A stretch of 17,545 bases of DNA from Alphaproteobacteria bacterium (GTDB lineage: Bacteria; Pseudomonadota; Alphaproteobacteria; UBA2136; UBA6156): positions 1-17,545 of the forward strand of contig JADCGN010000030.1 in the NCBI GenBank assembly GCA_020249005.1. The letters are read 5' to 3'. Below the pieces are notes generated by a model. That model made no database searches. It was not told the DNA's origin and worked only from the letters and a program-made list of their open reading frames with translations. This document shows positions 13,857 through 17,545 of the stretch, piece after piece. Positions within the stretch are counted from its first letter, which is position 1. The number at the start of each line of letters is the position of its first letter. A program made the position numbers and the translations under genes.

Positions 13857-14783
13857 TTATGGCGTGGTGGCATGGGTGACGCGCGGGTCAAGCCAGGCCA
13901 TCGCCCAATCGCTCAACCACAGGCAAATTATATAAGTTAATGAAATAACAAGTAAACACCCTTGCAGCACAGGGTAATCCCGCTGATGCAGGGCTTCCAC
14001 CAGCAAAGTGCCAAGCCCTGGCCAACCAAAGACTGCTTCAGTCAACACCGCCCCGGTCAGCACCATCCCCACCTGTAAAAAGATGATCTGCACTACCGGC
14101 CCAGCCGCCAACGGGGCGGCGTGCCGGGCCAGGCAGCGCCACGGGCTGGCCCCTTTGGCCGTGGCCGTGCGCAAGGGCTCGCTCGCCAACACCCGCTCCA
14201 AACTTTCCGCCAAGAACCGCGCCAGCACCATTGCCAAGCCAGTGCCGAGCGTAAGCGCCGGTAAAATCAAACTTAAAGGCCCTTGCATGCCGGAAACGGG
14301 CAGCCAATTCAGCTTTACCGCCACCCCGGCCACCAGCAGCGGCCCCAACACAAAGCTCGGGGTGGCCAGCAGCGCCAAGGTGGCCAGTTCCAGCCCGGCG
14401 CGGCCGCGGCCGCGAGCCAGCGCGGTGGCCACGCCTAAGCCTGCCCCCACCAACAACGCCACGCCCATGGCCGCAATGGCCAACCAGGCGGTGGCCGGCA
14501 TGCGGGCCAGCAACAAGGCAGCCACCGGCTGGCCAGAGACCAAACTTTCGCCCCACTGCCCCTGCACCACGCCGCCCAGATAGCCCACCACCTGCTGCCA
14601 GAGCGGCAAATCCAGCCCCAAGGCCGCCCGCACCGCCGCACGGTCGGCCGGCAAGGCCTGTTCGCCCAACAGGGCGTCCACCGGATCGCCGGGCACCAAT
14701 TGAATCAGCGCCGCCACCAAAGCCACCACCAGCAACGCGGTAGGGGCCACAGCCAACAGGCGGCGCAGCATAAAGCTCAGCAT
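13857..14783 (-). CDS. DppB/OppB-type ABC transporter permease (orphan)
   Basis: A 308-residue inner-membrane protein with about six hydrophobic segments. The N-terminus (FMLRRLLAVAPTALLVVALVAA) is the standard first helix of DppB-type permeases, followed by LVPGDPVDALLG. The EAA-loop that docks the ATPase is RTATAKGASPWRCLARHAAPLAAGPVV, and the C-terminal signature is AVFGWPGLGTLLVEALHQRDYPVLQG. Such permeases pair with a DppC-type subunit to import peptides, nickel or similar solutes. No partner permease, ATPase or binding protein gene is in the window. The frame is open to 14897, but the added residues are unlike the family; the ATG at 14783 (or 14771) fits best, though neither has a ribosome binding site. 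The gene downstream is RimK-like, about 66 bases on. Confidence 0.88.
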   Translation of the reverse strand: MLSFMLRRLLAVAPTALLVVALVAALIQLVPGDPVDALLGEQALPADRAAVRAALGLDLPLWQQVVGYLGGVVQGQWGESLVSGQPVAALLLARMPATAWLAIAAMGVALLVGAGLGVATALARGRGRAGLELATLALLATPSFVLGPLLVAGVAVKLNWLPVSGMQGPLSLILPALTLGTGLAMVLARFLAESLERVLASEPLRTATAKGASPWRCLARHAAPLAAGPVVQIIFLQVGMVLTGAVLTEAVFGWPGLGTLLVEALHQRDYPVLQGCLLVISLTYIICLWLSDWAMAWLDPRVTHATTP

Positions 14784-15098
14784 GCGGTAAGCTTGCCCAA
14801 AGCTTGGGCCCTCCGCCACCGAATAGTGCTTGCCGCGCCGACCCGCTTCCCCTAAAGTGGCAGTTAAGCAACGGGCCAACGGGGCCCTGCGCCACAAGTT
14901 TTGCCATTGCCCGCCACGAGGGGCTGTTCAATCCCTCGCCGCGGCCACGGCACAAGAGCAACCCGCCGACCAGGCGAACCGAAACTGCAGATTCTGATTC
15001 ACCGTGTGCAAACACCCTGAACCGAGCCTTGTGGCCCACCGCGGGTCACCGGCGGCAGTCACGTTTCGTGTTGTCGGCTCCTGACAAGGAGTCTCCCT
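14784..15098. other. 315-base divergent intergenic region upstream of rne
   Basis: The region holds the regulatory sequences of the permease gene (minus) and rne (plus). No confident -35/-10 pair stands out on either strand. Open frames crossing it show no recognisable protein. The last ~40 bases form compact hairpins described separately. A long rne leader would fit, since RNase E is known in E. coli to regulate its own mRNA through its leader. Confidence 0.5.
15060..15091 (+). promoter_or_regulatory. rne leader hairpins and ribosome binding site
   Basis: CACG-TTT-CGTG (15060-15070) is followed directly by TTGTC-GGCTCCT-GACAA (15071-15087). An alternative pairing CTCC (15078-15081) with GGAG (15088-15091) would hide the Shine-Dalgarno AAGGAG (15086-15091). 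The SD lies seven bases before the rne ATG and decides that start. Confidence 0.5.
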
Positions 15099-17545
15099 AT
15101 GAAAAAAATGTTGATCGATGCGGCGCACGCCGAAGAAACCCGCGTGGTGCTGCTGGATGGCAGCCGGATTGATGATTTTGAAAGCGAAAGCAGCGGCAAG
15201 CAGCAACACAAAGGCAACATCTACATCGGCCACGTCAGCCGCGTCGAACCCAGCCTGCAGGCCGCCTTCATCACCTACGGCGGTAACCGCAACGGTTTTT
15301 TGGCCTTTGCGGAAGTCCACCCCCAATACTTTGCGCTCAAGGCCGCTGAAAAAGCCGCTTTGCTGGAAGAACAGGCCGAACAGGCCGCCCGCCGCCGCGG
15401 CGAGGATGAGGAAGACGGCGCCGAAACCGGCAACGCCGAACCCCGCCGTGAGGGCCGCGAAGAGCGCCAAGGCCCACGCCAGCCCCGCGGCGGCCGCGGC
15501 CGCCCGCAACGGGTAGAAAGCGGTACCACTGCAACAGCCAGCGCCGCCGCCGAAGAAACCATTCGCCTGACGGACACCGACGCCGCGCCCCAACCCTTTT
15601 ACGAAGACGCCGAAGATGCCGCCGCCGCCCGCAAGGCTGCGGCGATGGTGGACGATCTCGCCAAGGCCGAAGATGGCCTTGGCACCGCGCCCAAAGGTAA
15701 GGGCGGCGGCAAGGGCGGCCGCGGCCGCCCGGCCAAGCAAAGCGCCAATAGCCAAAGCAACGAAGGTCAAGGCGGCAGTGGTAAGCGCCGCCCCAAGCGC
15801 CTGAACGCCCGCCGTCCGCAACGCCAAACCGAGGCCACCGCCGAGGGGGTTGAAGCGGCCGACACCGCCGAAAATGCCAGCGTGAAGGCCGAAAAAACCG
15901 ACAATGGCAAGCGCGACGAACGCCCGCGTGGGCCGATTCACCGCCGCTACCGCATTCAGGATGTGCTGAAGGAAGGCCAAAAAATTCTGGTGCAGGTGGT
16001 GAAGGAGGAACGCGGCAGCAAAGGCGCGGCCCTCACCACCTACTTCTCGCTGCCCGGCCGCTACACGGTGCTAATGTCCAACTCGCCCAACGCAGGGGGT
16101 ATCAGCCGTAAAATTACCGACTTCGATGAACGCCGCATGCTGCGCGACACCTACCGCGCCTTAGATGTGCCCGCCACCATGGGCCTGATCATCCGCACCG
16201 CCGGGATGGGCCAGGAAATTGAAGCCATTAAGGCCGACTACGCCAACCTGCAACAGCTCTGGAGCCACATCACCCAAAAGTTCGAGGGGGAAGACGACAT
16301 CCAGTGCGTGCATGAAGATGGCTCGATCATCGTCCGCGCGCTGCGCGACATGGCGAGCCAAGAAGTCGATGAAATCATCATCGCCGGCCAACGCGCCTAC
16401 AAGCAGGCCAAGGATTTCGCCAAGGCCTTCATGCCCGAAACACTGAAGAAAATCTCGCTCTACAAGGAAGAAGCCCCCATCTTCAGCCACCACAAGGTGG
16501 AAAGCAAACTGCTGCAGCTGCACCACGAACGCGTGCAACTACCCAGCGGCGGCAGCATCGTCATCAACCCCACCGAGGCCTTGGTGGCGATCGACATCAA
16601 CAGCGGCCGCAACACCAGCGAACGTAATATTGAAGAAACCGCCTACAAAACCAACTTAGAAGCCACCGAGGAAATTGCCCGGCAGATCCGCCTGCGCGAC
16701 TTGGCCGGGCTGATCGTGGTGGATTTCATCGACATGGAAAGCTACGGCAACACCCGCAAGGTGGAACAAGCCATGCGCCGCGCCCTGAAGCGTGACCGCG
16801 CGCGCATCCAAGCCGGCAGCATTTCCGAATTTGGCCTGATGGAAATTTCCCGCCAACGCCTGCGCCCCAGCTTTGCCGAAAACCACACTGTGGCCTGCCC
16901 GCACTGCGGCGGCACCGGCATGGTGGTCAGCCCCAGCGCCGCCGGCCTGATGCTGTTGCGCCGCCTGGAGGAAGAGGATTGCGTGGGGGCCGACCGTATC
17001 ACCGCCGCCGCCGCCACCGCCACCGTGCTGTGGGTGCTGAACCACAAGCGCGAGCTGATCCGTTCCTTGGAAGAAAAGTACAAATACCTGTTGCTGTTTA
17101 AGGCCGATGACAGCCTGCTGGCCCCCGATGCCCGCCTGGAGCTGACCCGCATGAAGGCCGACGGCAGCGAAGTGACCAACCAAGTGAACGTGGAGCTGCG
17201 CGAACAGCCCGAAGTGCCGCCCGAAAAGCGCTACACCAAGGAAGGCCGTGCCCAGCGCCAGCGTGAGGAAGAGCAACGCGAAGAACTGAAGCAAGCGCCG
17301 GAAGAGCGCCAGAGCCGCCGCGACAGCCACCGTGACGGGGGCCGTGAGCAGGCCCGTGAAGAACGCCGCCCGGGCCGCGCCGAGCGTGAGGCCAACCGTG
17401 ACACTGCCCCCGAAGCCCCCAAAGCCGCGTCACGCGCCACAACACCGGCCAAGCCGACCAAAGTACCGAGCGTGAAGCCGAGCCTGATGGCGGAAGACCA
17501 ACCGTTGGCGGTGCAAAAGGTGGCAGTAGACACCAGCGCCGAACC
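15099..17545 (+). CDS. rne: ribonuclease E with large S1-domain insertion (3' end outside window)
   Basis: RNase E starts mRNA decay and matures rRNA and tRNA by endonucleolytic cleavage, usually as the scaffold of a degradosome. The frame runs 815 codons to the right edge without a stop. Residues 1-38 and the start of the S1 domain (GNIYIGHVSRVEPSLQAAF, GFLAFAEV) are followed by a charged, low-complexity insertion (about 80-277), after which S1 resumes at GPIHRRYRIQDVLKEG. The catalytic Asp pair is Asp499 (VAIDINSG) and Asp542 (VVDFIDM), 43 residues apart as in E. coli. The zinc-link CPHCGGTG has Cys600 and Cys603. Beyond about residue 700 the sequence turns into an Arg/Glu-rich, probably disordered tail. 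Insertions in S1 are known in alphaproteobacterial RNase E. RNase G would be far shorter and lack this tail. Confidence 0.96.
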   Translation, partial: MKKMLIDAAHAEETRVVLLDGSRIDDFESESSGKQQHKGNIYIGHVSRVEPSLQAAFITYGGNRNGFLAFAEVHPQYFALKAAEKAALLEEQAEQAARRRGEDEEDGAETGNAEPRREGREERQGPRQPRGGRGRPQRVESGTTATASAAAEETIRLTDTDAAPQPFYEDAEDAAAARKAAAMVDDLAKAEDGLGTAPKGKGGGKGGRGRPAKQSANSQSNEGQGGSGKRRPKRLNARRPQRQTEATAEGVEAADTAENASVKAEKTDNGKRDERPRGPIHRRYRIQDVLKEGQKILVQVVKEERGSKGAALTTYFSLPGRYTVLMSNSPNAGGISRKITDFDERRMLRDTYRALDVPATMGLIIRTAGMGQEIEAIKADYANLQQLWSHITQKFEGEDDIQCVHEDGSIIVRALRDMASQEVDEIIIAGQRAYKQAKDFAKAFMPETLKKISLYKEEAPIFSHHKVESKLLQLHHERVQLPSGGSIVINPTEALVAIDINSGRNTSERNIEETAYKTNLEATEEIARQIRLRDLAGLIVVDFIDMESYGNTRKVEQAMRRALKRDRARIQAGSISEFGLMEISRQRLRPSFAENHTVACPHCGGTGMVVSPSAAGLMLLRRLEEEDCVGADRITAAAATATVLWVLNHKRELIRSLEEKYKYLLLFKADDSLLAPDARLELTRMKADGSEVTNQVNVELREQPEVPPEKRYTKEGRAQRQREEEQREELKQAPEERQSRRDSHRDGGREQAREERRPGRAEREANRDTAPEAPKAASRATTPAKPTKVPSVKPSLMAEDQPLAVQKVAVDTSAE

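Noticed and set aside
14038..15039. 333-codon Gly/Arg-rich open frame on the minus strand
   Set aside because: It is a frame shadow of the DppB-type permease gene, whose product has typical transmembrane segments and the EAA loop.
14928..15980. 350-codon hydrophobic-looking open frame on the minus strand
   Set aside because: It is the complement of the GC-rich, charged RNase E insertion; the hydrophobicity is a by-product of the codon pattern.

Overview
The window looks like the chromosome of an alphaproteobacterium, probably not one of the well-studied lineages. The signs are an RNase E with a long charged insertion splitting its S1 domain, a MnmA of the alphaproteobacterial type (KKDSYDICFVPGGDY), tRNA genes with encoded CCA, and a GC-rich gene set. 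The genus cannot be read from the sequence. No integrase, transposase, CRISPR array or phage structural gene is visible.

Left part (1-4740): three secreted proteins of unusual make-up lie on the minus strand. Two are co-oriented paralogues only 4 bases apart. They share a conserved N-terminal segment and two copies each of a ~50-residue repeat; the upstream one ends in a transglycosylase/lysozyme-like domain and the downstream one runs off the window. A MaoC-like hydratase is divergent from them. It converges, over a two-way terminator, on a secreted Cys-rich repeat protein with a Gly-rich tail.

Middle part (4826-9789): mnmA is followed by a convergent tRNA-Glu(UUC), one of the tRNAs MnmA modifies. 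Next come a LOG-family hydrolase overlapping an alkyltransferase-like DNA-repair protein, tRNA-Pro(CGG), and a radical-SAM/DUF4130 pair predicted to act on DNA. Both tRNA genes have a displaced partial copy of their own 3' end nearby, as expected of attachment-site scars or tRNA-fragment duplications.

Right part (9823-17545): recJ, a small lipoprotein, hpt, a RimK-like ATP-grasp protein lacking two expected metal ligands, an orphan DppB-type permease, and the start of rne behind a 315-base leader region with alternative hairpins at its ribosome binding site.

Working themes are DNA repair and nucleotide handling (ATL, rSAM/DUF4130, RecJ, Hpt, LOG), RNA processing (MnmA, RNase E, tRNAs) and cell-envelope or secreted proteins. 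The best candidates for something undescribed are the repeat/transglycosylase paralogue pair, the Cys-rich repeat protein, and the altered RimK-like enzyme beside a lone permease.
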